From assembly GCF_002873455.1 (NCBI RefSeq), contig NZ_MCUN01000015.1, positions 1-56,875 on the forward strand: 56,875 nt of DNA. The letters run 5' to 3'. Under the pieces are notes generated by a model. That model searched no databases, was not told the DNA's origin, and saw only the letters and a program-made list of their open reading frames with translations. This DNA is from Vibrio splendidus. GTDB lineage: Bacteria > Pseudomonadota > Gammaproteobacteria > Enterobacterales > Vibrionaceae. The translations under genes were made by a program, and so were the position numbers. Positions 36,356-47,029 of this stretch are shown piece by piece; the first letter of the stretch is position 1; each line of letters begins with the position of its first letter.

Positions 36356-38530
36356 ATGATAGATCCTTCGCTTTTACTCGATGGCCTAAACGACAAACAA
36401 CGTGAGGCGGTCGCAGCACCTTTAGAAAACCTACTTATTCTGGCAGGTGCTGGCAGTGGTAAAACGCGAGTGTTGGTGCATCGTATCGCTTGGTTACAAA
36501 GCGTAGAGCAAGCATCACCGTTCTCTATCATGTCGGTTACCTTCACTAACAAAGCGGCAGCAGAGATGCGTGGTCGTATTGAAGAGTTGATGATGGGTAG
36601 CTCGTCGGGCATGTGGAACGGCACCTTCCACGGTATCTGTCACCGCATCCTTCGTGCTCACTACCTAGATGCAAAACTGCCAGAAGACTTCCAGATCATT
36701 GATTCAGATGATCAGATTCGTTTACTGCGTCGCTTAATCAAGGCGCAAAACCTTGATGAAAAGCAGTGGCCTGCCAAGCAAGCTTCTTGGTGGATCAATG
36801 GCAAGAAAGACGAAGGGCTGCGCCCAAGTCACATTGACGCCTACCATGATCCAATAACTCAAACGTGGTTAAAGATTTACTCTGCTTACCAAGAGGCATG
36901 TGATCGTGCTGGCTTGGTCGACTTTGCTGAAATTTTGTTGCGATCGCATGAACTATTGCGCGATAAGAAACACATCCGCGAGCACTACCAAGCTCGCTTT
37001 AAACATATTCTTGTCGACGAATTTCAAGATACCAACAACATCCAATACGCTTGGCTACGTATGATGGCGGGCCCGGATTGTCGCGTGATGATCGTGGGTG
37101 ATGATGACCAATCTATCTATGGCTGGCGTGGCGCTAAAATTGAAAATATTCAGAAGTTCTTGGATGAATTCCCAGGTGCTTCAACGGTTCGACTCGAACA
37201 AAACTACCGTTCAACCAAAACCATTCTTCAGGCGTCGAACGAGCTTATCTCGAACAACACCGAACGTATGGGTAAAGAGCTGTGGACCGATGGCAACGAT
37301 GGTGAGCCAATCTCTGTTTACTCAGCTTATAACGAGTTAGATGAAGCGCGTTTCACGGTCAGCAAAATCAAAGAGTGGCAAGAGAAAGGCGGTGCGCTAG
37401 AAGATACCGCGATGCTTTATCGTAATAATGCCCAGTCACGTGTTCTTGAAGAAGCTTTAATTCAAGGTGGTTTACCTTACCGAATCTACGGCGGCATGCG
37501 ATTCTTCGAGCGTCAGGAAATCAGAGATGCTTTGAGCTACCTGCGTTTAATGAGTAACCGAAGCAATGATGCGGCATTCGAACGTGTCGTAAATACGCCA
37601 ACGCGTGGCTTGGGCGATAAAACGCTAGAAACGATTCGTCTTGCGGCGCGTGATCGTGGTGCAACAATGTGGGAGGCCAGTGTTGCTCTGATAGAAGAGC
37701 AAGTGTTACCAGGCCGTGCTGCAGGTGCTTTGAGCCGCTTTATCGAGCTTATCAACGCGCTTGAAGATGACACGATAGAACTGAGGCTTCATGAGCAAAC
37801 CGACCACGTGATCAAATCGTCGGGCTTGTTTGCGATGTACGAGCAAGAGAAGGGCGAGAAGTCGAAGGCACGTATTGAGAACTTGGAAGAATTAGTAACG
37901 GCAACGCGTCAGTTTGAAAAACCTGAAGAAGCGGATGAAATGAGCATGCTAACAGCATTCTTAACTCATGCGGCTTTGGAAGCAGGCGAAGGCCAAGCTG
38001 ACGAGTTTGATGATGCGGTTCAGCTTATGACCCTCCACAGTGCCAAAGGCTTAGAGTTCCCAATGGTATTCATGGTTGGTGTTGAAGAAGGTATGTTCCC
38101 AAGCCAGATGTCTGCAGAAGAAGCGGGGCGTTTAGAAGAAGAACGTCGCCTGTGTTACGTAGGCATGACTCGTGCGATGGAGAAGCTCTATATCACTTAC
38201 GCTGAAATGCGTCGTTTGTACGGTCAGGACAAGTACCACAAACCATCACGCTTTATTCGTGAACTACCAGAGACATGTCTGGATGAGGTTCGTATGAAAG
38301 CGCAAGTGAGCCGTCCTGCAAGCAGTGGCCGCTTTAGCCAAACCGCCGTGAAAGAGAACTTTAACGAAACAGGCTTTAGTTTGGGTTCTCGCGTTAAGCA
38401 CCCTAAGTTTGGTGAAGGCACCATCATCAACTTCGAGGGAAGTGGCCCGCAGAGCCGAGTTCAAGTCGCGTTTAACGGCGAAGGCATTAAGTGGTTAGTA
38501 ACGGCTTACGCTCGATTAGAGCAGCTTTAA
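36356..38530 (+). CDS. uvrD: DNA helicase II UvrD
   Basis: A superfamily 1A 3'-5' helicase of 724 residues for nucleotide excision and mismatch repair. It has a Q motif (LNDKQREAV), Walker A GAGSGKT (31-37), Walker B DEFQDTN, motif III DDDQSIYGWRGA, motif V HSAKGLEFP and motif VI YVGMTRA. The C-terminal Tudor-like tail FSLGSRVKHPKFGEGTII is present. The length is normal (E. coli 720). It is monocistronic with a terminator at 38576. Confidence 0.98.
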   Translation: MIDPSLLLDGLNDKQREAVAAPLENLLILAGAGSGKTRVLVHRIAWLQSVEQASPFSIMSVTFTNKAAAEMRGRIEELMMGSSSGMWNGTFHGICHRILRAHYLDAKLPEDFQIIDSDDQIRLLRRLIKAQNLDEKQWPAKQASWWINGKKDEGLRPSHIDAYHDPITQTWLKIYSAYQEACDRAGLVDFAEILLRSHELLRDKKHIREHYQARFKHILVDEFQDTNNIQYAWLRMMAGPDCRVMIVGDDDQSIYGWRGAKIENIQKFLDEFPGASTVRLEQNYRSTKTILQASNELISNNTERMGKELWTDGNDGEPISVYSAYNELDEARFTVSKIKEWQEKGGALEDTAMLYRNNAQSRVLEEALIQGGLPYRIYGGMRFFERQEIRDALSYLRLMSNRSNDAAFERVVNTPTRGLGDKTLETIRLAARDRGATMWEASVALIEEQVLPGRAAGALSRFIELINALEDDTIELRLHEQTDHVIKSSGLFAMYEQEKGEKSKARIENLEELVTATRQFEKPEEADEMSMLTAFLTHAALEAGEGQADEFDDAVQLMTLHSAKGLEFPMVFMVGVEEGMFPSQMSAEEAGRLEEERRLCYVGMTRAMEKLYITYAEMRRLYGQDKYHKPSRFIRELPETCLDEVRMKAQVSRPASSGRFSQTAVKENFNETGFSLGSRVKHPKFGEGTIINFEGSGPQSRVQVAFNGEGIKWLVTAYARLEQL

Positions 38531-38575
38531 TCTGCTACTTCGGCATCTAAAAATCGTTCATTATTAAAAACTAAA

Positions 38576-38602
38576 AGAGCAGCCAATGGCTGCTCTTTTT
38601 TA
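38576..38602 (+). terminator. Terminator after uvrD
   Basis: A perfect stem AGAGCAGCC/GGCTGCTCT around AAT, with six T at the 3' side. Confidence 0.92.
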
Positions 38603-38664
38603 TTGCTCGGTACTATGCTGAATAGGCTGAATCGAGCTTAAGGCATTTCTGCGTAAAGTGGGAC

Positions 38665-39162
38665 TTACAATGCTGCAAGTGCCGCTTCGTAGTTTGGTTC
38701 TTCAGTGATCTCTGCAACCAACTCGCTGTGTGTCACCACACCTTTTTCATCAACAACGACAACGGCACGTGTTGTTAGGCCTGATAGTGGGCCTTCAGCA
38801 ATCGCTACGCCGTAATCTGATGCGAATGCAGGAGAACGGAAAGTTGAGGCGTGTTGAACGCCCTCAATGCCTTCTAGTTCGCAGAAGCGACCTGCAGCAA
38901 ACGGTAGGTCAGCAGAAATACAAACAACAACTGTGTTCTCAAGATCTGCTGCTTTTGCGTTGAACGTACGTACGCTCGTCGCACACGTTGCTGTGTCGAT
39001 GCTTGGGAAGATGTTTAGAACCACTTTCTTGCCTTCAAGAGAAGTAAGAGTCAGTTCAGAAAGATCGCCTGCAGTCAGTGTAAAGCTTGGTGACTTTTCA
39101 CCTGTTTGTGGGAATGTGCCCGTTAGAGGTACAGTAGCGCCTTTGAAGGTAACGTGTGACAT
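38665..39162 (-). CDS. tpx: Thiol peroxidase Tpx
   Basis: A 165-residue atypical 2-Cys peroxiredoxin that reduces hydroperoxides with thioredoxin. The peroxidatic cysteine C60 lies in [12 protein letters not shown] and the resolving cysteine C94 in GRFCELEG, both as in E. coli Tpx. It lacks a signal peptide (E. coli Tpx is found in the periplasm in spite of that). It is monocistronic, facing uvrD. Thioredoxin for it is encoded at 50731. Confidence 0.97.
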   Translation of the reverse strand: MSHVTFKGATVPLTGTFPQTGEKSPSFTLTAGDLSELTLTSLEGKKVVLNIFPSIDTATCATSVRTFNAKAADLENTVVVCISADLPFAAGRFCELEGIEGVQHASTFRSPAFASDYGVAIAEGPLSGLTTRAVVVVDEKGVVTHSELVAEITEEPNYEAALAAL

Positions 39163-39326
39163 GAATTTGTCCTTAGTTTAATTATGGTTATGAAACTAGT
39201 TGAGCCTAGTAAGACTTACGTTACTCGGAAGTGCTTAAGAAGTGAATGCTTTAAATGTCAAAATTGTAATTAAAGGTCTTTGATTTATTTGTTTGAGAGA
39301 GGAATAAATGAAACGACAGATAAAGA

Positions 39327-39744
39327 AAAACCCCGAGAGCTTGCGCTCATCGGGGTCTATAGTCTTACTCGCAGCAATCCGGCTACTAAGTGTGCTCCAT
39401 GCATCAAATCCATGATAGTGTGCTGTTATCCTTCAGCGTATTCCTTTCGTCGCCATCCTAGCGGTGTCCTTGATCTTATCCTGATCTGCCAACAATCCTC
39501 GTTAGCGCGCGTCACTTGTTCCTTGAGCGGTGTCCTTTACATCATCCTGATGTTCAGTCCTTTCCTCGTCCAGAGGTGTCCATTGTCTTTCCTTAGTAGC
39601 AACCATCCTAGTTACTATTGCGTCCATTCAATGTCCATTTCGCTATCCATGCCGATTATTCATCCTGAGCAATCGAATCTTCATCCTGAAGATAACCAAG
39701 TCCTTGGCGTTTCCTGTTCCGTGTCAGCATCCTTCCGACACCGT
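39327..39744 (-). ncRNA. csrB: CsrB-family regulatory RNA (CsrA sponge)
   Basis: On the minus strand, about 28 GGA triplets lie in about 400 bases, most as AGGA or AAGGA in loops of short stems (for example GTGTCGG-AAGGATG-CTGACAC at the 5' end). That is the signature of RNAs that sequester the translational regulator CsrA. A terminator (stem CCCCGATGAGC/GCTCTCGGGG, T run) ends it at 39327. A -10-like TAAAAT lies just before the 5' end at about 39744. Vibrios carry several such RNAs; which one this is cannot be told. A 188-codon frame on the opposite strand is not a gene. Confidence 0.9.
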
Positions 39745-39945
39745 TTATTTTACCGATTCCTTACTTATCAGCAATGGTGCATAAGCGAATTTCTATATAA
39801 TTATTTGAGTGATAAATGTACGTTTTGTTTTATTTCAATAGGTTAAAAATATAGTGTGCTTATTTTCTCAGTTAAATAGCGATATTACTCACTGCCTTGT
39901 GAGAGATCTCGCACAAGGCAGCGAGTAAAAAGGGAGGGTTATTCC

Positions 39946-41703
39946 TTATTGGCCAATAGCCGCACCTTCACGACGAGGGTCTGCAGCGCCTTCAAGGCCA
40001 TCTTTTGTGAGACGAATCGCGTGTAAACCGGAGTTAAGATCGCGAACATTTACCTCGAATCCCATCTTTTCTAGCTCAGGTTTGAAGTTTTCCGCCGATG
40101 TTCCTTTTTCCAAATCTAAGGTGCCGAAGCGGTTTAGGAAGTGCGGTTGGTTGATGGCTTGCTGAATATCCATGTCCCATTGGGTATGCGCAATGATCGC
40201 TTGTGCCACATAACCTATGATACGGCTGCCACCCGGAGAGCCAATCGCCATGTAAGGTTTATCGTCTTGCATGATGATGGTGGGTGCCATTGAAGAACGT
40301 GGACGCTTACCCGGCTCAAGTCGGTTGGCGATAGGCTTACCATCGTTATGGGTCTTGAATGAGAAGTCCGTTAGTTCGTTATTGAGTAGGAAGCCTCTCA
40401 CCATCAAGCGTGAACCAAAGGCATTCTCAATAGTGGTGGTCATCGACACGACATTGCCATCGCTATCAACAATATTGAAGTGGCTGGTGGACGGCAATTC
40501 AATAGAAACATCTTGGCTTTGCAGCATTGCGTGATCCCACGGTGGGGTGCCCGACGGTGCGCTTTCTAATGCCTTGCCTGCGGTAATTAACTGAGCACGG
40601 TCCTGCAAATAGTCAGTATTCACTAACCCTTGGATTGGCATCGGTACGTAATCTTGATCGGCCATGTACATACCACGGTCTGCAAAGGCTAGGCGAGAAG
40701 CGTCTGCTAACACCTGCCAAGATTTTGCGCTGTTTGGCCCCCATGATTTCAGGTCAAACTGCTCGGTCATCGTTAATATTTGCCCAACCGTTAATGCACC
40801 TGAACTTGGTGGTCCCATTCCACATACTTGATAGCTTTCATAAGCAGAACAAACGGGTTCACGTTGCTTGATCGAGTAAGCGTCGAAATCTTTCTGCGCT
40901 AATACACCCGGGTTGCCTTTCGCAGTTTGCACGGTATTGATTATGTCGGCAGAGATCTCACCTTGGTAAAAGGCCTTAGCACCGTTCTTAGAAATAGCGT
41001 TTAACGTTGCCGCGTACTCTGGGTTCTTAAGTTGTGTGCCCGCTGTTTTCGGGCTGCCATCGGCATTGAAGAAGTAGGCTTTGGTAGTGGCAAAGCGGCT
41101 TAGTCGTTGTTGGTCGTTTTCAATCAAGGTGGCTAAACGTGGGCTGATGGTAAAACCTTCTTCAGCCAGTTGAGTAATGGGCTTAATCAGGGATGCCCAT
41201 TCGAGCTTGCCGTATTTCTGGTGGGTATCCCACAGCAATTGAACCGTGCCGGGCGTGCCAACAGAACGACCGCCAACTACGGCATCATAGAATTTAAGCG
41301 GTTGCCCGTTTTCGTCTTGGAATAGACGTGGTGTGGCATCAAGCGGCGCGGTTTCACGGCCATCGTAGGTTTTGAGTTGCTTGTCCTTGCCATCAAAATA
41401 AACAAGGAACGCACCACCACCAATACCTGATGACTGAGGTTCTACTAAGCCAAGCATAAGTTGTACGGCAACCATGGCATCAATGGCGTTACCACCACGA
41501 GCAAGCACATCAGCTCCAGTCTGTGTTGCTAATGGGTTGGCTGCTGTGACCATCCAGTCATTGGCTTTAACGAGTTGTTTGGTTTCTAAACCACTACTTT
41601 GTTCGGGTGCGACAGAATCGGCAGCTTGATTTGCCCAACTGACGTGAGAGGCAAAAAGTAGGGTAGAAGTGGCGAGGGTTGTTAGTTTTGTTTTCCACTG
41701 CAT
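39946..41703 (-). CDS. ggt: Gamma-glutamyltransferase
   Basis: A periplasmic enzyme of 585 residues that hydrolyses glutathione and transfers the glutamyl group. The signal peptide ends VSWA (about residue 24). The proenzyme is cut before the catalytic T406 (T406-S-H-F, equal to T391 of E. coli), giving two subunits. Substrate loops GRETAP and GSPGGSRI are present. Downstream lies a 16-bp hairpin with one mismatch (39886-39927). Monocistronic. Confidence 0.97.
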   Translation of the reverse strand: MQWKTKLTTLATSTLLFASHVSWANQAADSVAPEQSSGLETKQLVKANDWMVTAANPLATQTGADVLARGGNAIDAMVAVQLMLGLVEPQSSGIGGGAFLVYFDGKDKQLKTYDGRETAPLDATPRLFQDENGQPLKFYDAVVGGRSVGTPGTVQLLWDTHQKYGKLEWASLIKPITQLAEEGFTISPRLATLIENDQQRLSRFATTKAYFFNADGSPKTAGTQLKNPEYAATLNAISKNGAKAFYQGEISADIINTVQTAKGNPGVLAQKDFDAYSIKQREPVCSAYESYQVCGMGPPSSGALTVGQILTMTEQFDLKSWGPNSAKSWQVLADASRLAFADRGMYMADQDYVPMPIQGLVNTDYLQDRAQLITAGKALESAPSGTPPWDHAMLQSQDVSIELPSTSHFNIVDSDGNVVSMTTTIENAFGSRLMVRGFLLNNELTDFSFKTHNDGKPIANRLEPGKRPRSSMAPTIIMQDDKPYMAIGSPGGSRIIGYVAQAIIAHTQWDMDIQQAINQPHFLNRFGTLDLEKGTSAENFKPELEKMGFEVNVRDLNSGLHAIRLTKDGLEGAADPRREGAAIGQ

Positions 41704-41794
41704 GATCTTCTCCTTTTAATATGCAGAGCTAGATTGGCAGTGGAAAGATGAGATAGCCAGAGCGTTGTTAACGAATTGTAATCTTGATTCGAAT

Positions 41795-42457
41795 TTAAGC
41801 GATTAAACCGGACAGTGACTGCCAAAGAATACTCGCGCCAATAAGACTAAATAACACGCCACACAAGCCATCGATGTATACCGTTGCTTCGCTGAGTTTC
41901 TTCTGCAGTGTTTTGGTTGAAAGCATCCACGCCAGCAGTGAAAACCAAAACAGTGAGAGGCCAAATAGGATGATCAGAGCAAAGCCTTTACCTGACAGAG
42001 ACATGTCGGCAGGCACTAGGCTCGACATCAAGCTGACAAAGAACACCAAAGCTTTTGGGTTGAGAATATTGGTCGCAAATCCTTTAGAGAATGCTTCCCG
42101 CTTATTGGTCAGAATCAGATCTTTAGAATTGACGGTATCGGCATCATCATCGTGGTTTTGAATGATTTGCCAGGTTGCTTTAAGTGCACCGTAACCTAAA
42201 TACAGTAAGTAGCTACCACCAGCGAGTTGGATAATGGCAAATAATGTGGGTTGCTGGTGGACTAGGTAACTAATTCCCGTCAGGCTCAGCAATGAGTGCA
42301 GCAAGATCCCGCAAGATAAACCAAGCGCAATGTACAAGCCTGTCTGGCGTCCGTGACGCGTCGCATTTTGCACGACTAACGCAAAATCAGGGCCGGGGCT
42401 CATCAAAGCGATGAAGTGGATAGAGGCTAGGGTGATAAGTATGGTGACTTCGTTCAT
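41795..42457 (-). CDS. LysE/RhtB-family amino acid exporter
   Basis: A 220-residue inner-membrane protein with five to six helices. The family motif SPGPDFALVVQNATRHGRQTG lies at about residues 20-40 and NPKALVFFVS at about 130-140. The likely substrates are amino acids or similar small molecules; the exact one is unknown. The AraC regulator just upstream in the same direction (100 bases) may control it. Confidence 0.94.
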   Translation of the reverse strand: MNEVTILITLASIHFIALMSPGPDFALVVQNATRHGRQTGLYIALGLSCGILLHSLLSLTGISYLVHQQPTLFAIIQLAGGSYLLYLGYGALKATWQIIQNHDDDADTVNSKDLILTNKREAFSKGFATNILNPKALVFFVSLMSSLVPADMSLSGKGFALIILFGLSLFWFSLLAWMLSTKTLQKKLSEATVYIDGLCGVLFSLIGASILWQSLSGLIA

Positions 42458-42556
42458 CGTCAGTTCTCAATAACGTTGCCGCTATTTTTAAATAAGTAAT
42501 CGTATTGAGCGTAGCTTACCGTGATTTGAAATCGAGCAATTGTAAATTATCAACAC

Positions 42557-43351
42557 TTAGTTGATTTGTGAAGGGGGTACGCCGAATGTGGTTTTGAATG
42601 CCTTGGAGAAGTGTGCCTGATCATAGAAGCCGACTTGGTGCGCGACCTTGGTACCACATATCCCAGACTTGATTAGGCGCATGCTCTGTTCCATACGTAA
42701 ACGGCTCAGCCATGCATAAGGCGTAATGCCCATTCTGTTTTTAAAATGGCGTTGGAATTGAGTCGTGGTTAAACCACACAACTCAGACAGTTGTTCTAGT
42801 CGCACTGGTTGATCCAAATTCGCCATCAAATAGTCTTTTAGCGTATCAATCGATTGATTACCCAGTTTGATGTCGCTTTTCGATCCAAATTGCGCATAAC
42901 GATCGACAATCGTCGAGAATCCTTCGAAAGGTAAGCAATCTTGAGCAAGCTGGCTGATGTTTTGATTGATTAGCAGTCCGTGTAAGTTACGTAATTGTGA
43001 AAATGCAGCTTGATCGGAGAGGATCAACTCAGAAAAGCCTAATGTGTGACCATTTTTCTTGGGATCGGCAAGATCTTGAAACCATTGGGGAGAAACAGCA
43101 AACACACTGACTTGATAACCCGAATCGAGTTTGGAGTGCCCATCATGCAGTTCATCGGGTGGCATGATAACAACTTGTCCTGCACCAACATTATGACTTG
43201 TCCCTTTGTAGACGAATTTCTGCTGTCCTTGGGTAATTAAGCCAATGTGAAAGTCCAAATGATAGTGGCGTTGAAAGGCAAACTCTTGGTACTGAGCTTG
43301 GATTAGGCTGATATCTTCTGTTGGGGTAGAGTAGTAGTGGACTTTATCCAT
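42557..43351 (-). CDS. AraC-family transcriptional regulator
   Basis: A 264-residue regulator. The N-terminal cupin-like sensor has HYHLDFHIGLITQG and VVIMPPDELHDG; the C-terminal double helix-turn-helix (about 165-264) has LEQLSELCGLTTTQFQRHFKN and VAHQVGFYDQAHFSKAFK. ATG 43351 is preferred over TTG 43372. This type is commonly paired with LysE exporters, as here. The ligand is unknown. Confidence 0.93.
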   Translation of the reverse strand: MDKVHYYSTPTEDISLIQAQYQEFAFQRHYHLDFHIGLITQGQQKFVYKGTSHNVGAGQVVIMPPDELHDGHSKLDSGYQVSVFAVSPQWFQDLADPKKNGHTLGFSELILSDQAAFSQLRNLHGLLINQNISQLAQDCLPFEGFSTIVDRYAQFGSKSDIKLGNQSIDTLKDYLMANLDQPVRLEQLSELCGLTTTQFQRHFKNRMGITPYAWLSRLRMEQSMRLIKSGICGTKVAHQVGFYDQAHFSKAFKTTFGVPPSQIN

Positions 43352-43437
43352 GGTACGAAAAAGCCTGGTCAAATAGTCATCAATTCAACCAAGCTTATCT
43401 TCGTATTAAGGGATTGTCTTGTAAAAAACGATCAGTG

Positions 43438-44346
43438 TTACTGCTTAGCGCGTTTGTTCTTTCTGTTGTTACGCAAACCGTCAAAGCTGAATATCACCAA
43501 CGCTCCCCAAATAAAGGCGAAGGTAATTGCTTTATCGCTGGTAAATGCTTCGCCATAAATCAGCACTGCTAACAAGAACATTAAGCTTGGCCCGATGTAC
43601 TGGAAAAAGCCGAGCGTCGATAACTTCAAGCGTGTTGCTGCGCCTGTAAAGCACAGCAATGGAATGGTTGTAATAACACCTGCAGCAACCAGTAATAGGT
43701 TGAGTTGCATCGGGTTCATTGAGAAGTCCGAGGTTGGGCTATCAGCAATAAACAGTAGATAAGTAGCCGCGAGTGGCAGCATTACCAGAGTCTCAATGAA
43801 CAAACCGGTTTGTGCTTCTAAGCTCACCTTTTTGCGCAGTAGGCCGTAAAAACCGAAGCTAAAGGCTAGGGCAATAGCGACGATCGGTACTGAGCCAAAC
43901 GCAATCAACTGGATTAATACGCCAATCGCAGCCAGAGCAACCGCAAACCATTGTAGTTTACGCAAGCGTTCGCCTAGAAAGAGCATCCCGAGCAACACGT
44001 TAATCAGTGGGTTGATGTAATACCCCAAACTGGCATCAAGCATGTGATTGGAGTTGACCGCCCAAATAAAGATTAACCAGTTAGCGCCCACTAAAATAGA
44101 CGTCGCCACTAAATAGAGCATTTTTGGTTTTGAGGTCAAGGTGTCGCGTACTTTACGCCAGCTATGGCCAATGTGTAATAAGAAAGCGAGTAGGAAAAAA
44201 GACCATACTACACGGTGGCTAAGGATCTCTAACGGGGAAACGTCACTTAAAGATTTGAAATATATAGGGGCGATCCCCCACATGGTGTAGGCGCCGACGG
44301 CAAGCAAAACTCCCTGGCGCGTACGTTGTTGTTGTTCCTGTGTCAT
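43438..44346 (-). CDS. rarD: EamA-family permease RarD
   Basis: A 302-residue membrane protein with ten predicted helices. The start (GVLLAVGAYTMWGIAPIYFK) and the SPLEILSHRVVWSFFLL block are typical of RarD. The substrate is unknown; related members give chloramphenicol sensitivity phenotypes in Pseudomonas. It is divergent from recQ, as in E. coli, where rarD lies close to recQ. Confidence 0.94.
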   Translation of the reverse strand: MTQEQQQRTRQGVLLAVGAYTMWGIAPIYFKSLSDVSPLEILSHRVVWSFFLLAFLLHIGHSWRKVRDTLTSKPKMLYLVATSILVGANWLIFIWAVNSNHMLDASLGYYINPLINVLLGMLFLGERLRKLQWFAVALAAIGVLIQLIAFGSVPIVAIALAFSFGFYGLLRKKVSLEAQTGLFIETLVMLPLAATYLLFIADSPTSDFSMNPMQLNLLLVAAGVITTIPLLCFTGAATRLKLSTLGFFQYIGPSLMFLLAVLIYGEAFTSDKAITFAFIWGALVIFSFDGLRNNRKNKRAKQ

Positions 44347-44525
44347 GCATCTTTCTCTAGCACTGAGTGCTTATTAATAAGATTTATAAGAGAGTTGGTC
44401 AGTATAGGAGCGATAACCCTTTTCACCTAACAATTTGCGGTTTAATTCGCCAGCGTTCCCCTCTACAATGTGCGCCTTGCTTGCGAATGATGCTGGCTGA
44501 TTTTATACCTCGATTAGGAACCACA

Positions 44526-46364
44526 ATGACCGCCACTCTGATTGCTGAGCAAATACCGACTCCCGCGAATGATGCGCAAACCATCTTACAAGATGTGTTT
44601 GGCTATCAAGAGTTTCGCGATGGTCAGCAAGAGGTCATCGATCTTGCCGTTGAAGGTAAAGATAGCTTGGTTATTATGCCAACCGGCGGCGGTAAATCTT
44701 TGTGTTACCAAATCCCAGCATTGGTTCGTGAAGGGCTGACTTTGGTTATATCGCCACTTATCTCGTTGATGAAAGACCAAGTTGACCAGTTGAAAGCCAA
44801 TGGTGTTGCTGCTGAGTGTATAAACTCATCGATGCCTCGCGATCAACTGTTGAGTGTGTTCAATCGCATGAACTCAGGTCAGTTGAAGATGGTTTATGCT
44901 TCGCCAGAGCGTGTGTTGATGCGTGACTTCATCGAGCGCCTGCAAGGCTTGCCGCTTTCGATGATAGCGGTGGATGAGGCGCACTGTATCTCTCAGTGGG
45001 GACACGATTTCCGTCCAGAATATGCCTCGTTAGGTCAGCTTAAACAGTACTTCCCTAATGTGCCTTATATGGCGCTGACGGCAACCGCCGATGACGCTAC
45101 TCGCAAAGATATTATCTCGCGTTTGCAGTTTGTAGATCCGCACACTTACTTAGGCAGCTTTGATCGCCCTAATATTCGCTATAACCTAGTTGAGAAGCAC
45201 AAACCCGTGTCGCAGGTGGTTCGCTACCTAGAAACGCAGAAAGGCAATTGCGGCATCATCTACTGTGGTAGCCGTAAGAAAGTGGAGATGGTGACCGAGA
45301 AGCTGTGTAATAACGGTATTCGCGCGGCGGGTTATCACGCAGGGATGGACACCGACGAACGTGCTTACGTTCAAGAAGCTTTCCAACGTGATGATATTCA
45401 GATAGTAGTCGCGACCGTAGCATTCGGTATGGGCATCAACAAACCCAACGTGCGCTTTGTGGTGCATTTTGATATTCCACGCAATATCGAATCTTATTAT
45501 CAAGAGACTGGCCGAGCGGGTCGTGATGGCTTGCCTGCAGAAGCGATGATGCTGTTTGACCCGGCTGATATGGGTTGGCTACGTCGTATGCTTGATGAAA
45601 AAGAAGAAGGTCCACAGAAACAAGTTGAGATGCATAAACTTAACGCGATGAGCGCCTTTGCCGAAGCGCAAACGTGTCGTCGTCAGGTACTGCTCAACTA
45701 CTTTGGTGAATATCGCGAGAAACAATGCGGCAACTGCGATATTTGTCTAGATCCCCCCAAGCACTTTGATGCAACCCAAGAGGCGCAGAAGGCGTTGTCT
45801 TGTGTGTACCGTGTTAATCAGTCATTTGGTATGGGCTACGTGGTTGAAGTGATGCGTGGTATGCAAAATATCCGCGTCCGAGATAATGGTCACGATAAGT
45901 TGTCTACTTACGGTATCGGCCGCGACCACAGCCACGACTATTGGATCAGCATCTTCCGTCAGTTGATTCATAAAGGCTTGTTGTTCCAGAACATTACTCG
46001 TAACTCGACTTTACAGTTAACCGAAGAAGCCCGCCCGTTACTGCGAGGTGAGATGTCTTTGGAGTTGGCTGTACCTCGCTTGGATACTGCAGTGCGTAAT
46101 GCTAAGTCCGATAAGTTAAGTAGCAAGAACTACGATAAGAAGCTGTTTGCAAAGCTGCGTAAGCTGCGTAAGTCGATTGCTGATGAAGATGGCTTGCCTC
46201 CTTATGTGGTATTCAGTGATGCGACCTTGATTGATATGGCTGAAATCCTACCCACATCTTATGGCGAGATGCTGGCCGTGAATGGTGTCGGTCAACGCAA
46301 ACTCGATAAGTACGCTGATCCATTCTTAGATTTGATTCAAGAACACATCACCACACACGGCTAA
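44526..46364 (+). CDS. recQ: ATP-dependent DNA helicase RecQ
   Basis: A 3'-5' helicase of the RecF pathway. ATG 44526 is chosen: AGGA precedes it and the length becomes 612, close to E. coli RecQ (609); a longer frame from 44367 has an unlikely N-terminus. Motifs: Walker [55 protein letters not shown]. The RecQ-C-terminal zinc cysteines (TCRRQ...CGNCDIC) and C-terminal HRDC domain (about 520-600) are present. Confidence 0.97.
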   Translation: MTATLIAEQIPTPANDAQTILQDVFGYQEFRDGQQEVIDLAVEGKDSLVIMPTGGGKSLCYQIPALVREGLTLVISPLISLMKDQVDQLKANGVAAECINSSMPRDQLLSVFNRMNSGQLKMVYASPERVLMRDFIERLQGLPLSMIAVDEAHCISQWGHDFRPEYASLGQLKQYFPNVPYMALTATADDATRKDIISRLQFVDPHTYLGSFDRPNIRYNLVEKHKPVSQVVRYLETQKGNCGIIYCGSRKKVEMVTEKLCNNGIRAAGYHAGMDTDERAYVQEAFQRDDIQIVVATVAFGMGINKPNVRFVVHFDIPRNIESYYQETGRAGRDGLPAEAMMLFDPADMGWLRRMLDEKEEGPQKQVEMHKLNAMSAFAEAQTCRRQVLLNYFGEYREKQCGNCDICLDPPKHFDATQEAQKALSCVYRVNQSFGMGYVVEVMRGMQNIRVRDNGHDKLSTYGIGRDHSHDYWISIFRQLIHKGLLFQNITRNSTLQLTEEARPLLRGEMSLELAVPRLDTAVRNAKSDKLSSKNYDKKLFAKLRKLRKSIADEDGLPPYVVFSDATLIDMAEILPTSYGEMLAVNGVGQRKLDKYADPFLDLIQEHITTHG

Positions 46365-46444
46365 TTGGCTGATTGTTAGCTTTCAGAAGCGTTTAGCTTA
46401 TAAGAATGATTAGCTCATAGAAAAAGAATAAGGTTGATAGGGAC

Positions 46445-46756
46445 ATGACAACACAAACAGAATTTGGCTTAAGAGAGTATTTAGCTGAAGAAGGACGTTT
46501 ATTGATTACGTCTCCAAGTTTTGATTTTGATTCTTACGAAGTGTTAGGTGAGAAGCTGGTGGCGTTACTGTCAGCGTCTGTTGTCGAAAAACAATGGGAC
46601 GCCGATATGCATTCTTGGTTGATTGATTTTGAAGATTGTCGGATGTTTTTAAAGTCTGAACACTACAGTGAATCAATCTGGTTTGAGTCGTTAAACGCGG
46701 AAGATAGTCGAGAAGAGTTTGATTATCTCGCGACGCTTTTCAAGCGCGGCTTCTAA
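46445..46756 (+). CDS. DUF3630 family protein
   Basis: A 103-residue acidic, soluble protein placed directly behind recQ with 80 bases between. The WLIDFEDCRMFLKSEHYSESIWFESL block fits the DUF3630 family of Vibrio and relatives. The function is unknown. AGGTTGATAGGGAC precedes the ATG. Family identification is from recall. Confidence 0.85.
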   Translation: MTTQTEFGLREYLAEEGRLLITSPSFDFDSYEVLGEKLVALLSASVVEKQWDADMHSWLIDFEDCRMFLKSEHYSESIWFESLNAEDSREEFDYLATLFKRGF

Positions 46757-46990
46757 CTTCAAGCGTGGTTTCTAACGTTTAGCATAGCTTCTAAAAACAT
46801 CGCTTTAAAAAACAGAGCTTCTAGCGTCATTCACCAATAAAAGTGAGGATAAACGTTTGCGTTTGCTCTCACCATTGCAGCCAATATTGATTAATGTATA
46901 ATCGCCCGCCGCTCAATAGAGCAAATTATAGAAACATTTTTAATTCACATTATTGGTAAGAGCTTTCTTAGTTTATTCGAAGAAATGACT

Positions 46991-47029
46991 CGATTTGGGT
47001 TCCCTCACCCCCAAACCAAACTAAAAAGG
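46991..47029 (+). promoter_or_regulatory. Possible preQ1-I riboswitch
   Basis: A short stem TTGGG 46995-46999 with CCCAA, a loop starting TTC, and an A-rich tail CAAACTAAAAAGG fit the compact preQ1-I plan. The tail contains the Shine-Dalgarno AAGG six bases before yhhQ, and loop CCT could pair with AGG. YhhQ transports a queuosine precursor, so the context agrees. The identification is by eye only. Confidence 0.55.

Noticed and set aside
36316..36624. 102-codon minus-strand frame at the start of uvrD
   Set aside because: It is the shadow of the conserved uvrD N-terminus, whose helicase motifs are certain.
37804..37809. Other CACGTG hexamers (for example in uvrD and rhlB) as further parS sites
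   Set aside because: Their flanks do not continue the TGTT.CACGTG.AACA symmetry.
39280..39846. 188-codon plus-strand frame
   Set aside because: It is antisense to the CsrB-type RNA; composition is dominated by repeated TCC blocks, it has no ribosome binding site and no protein-like pattern.
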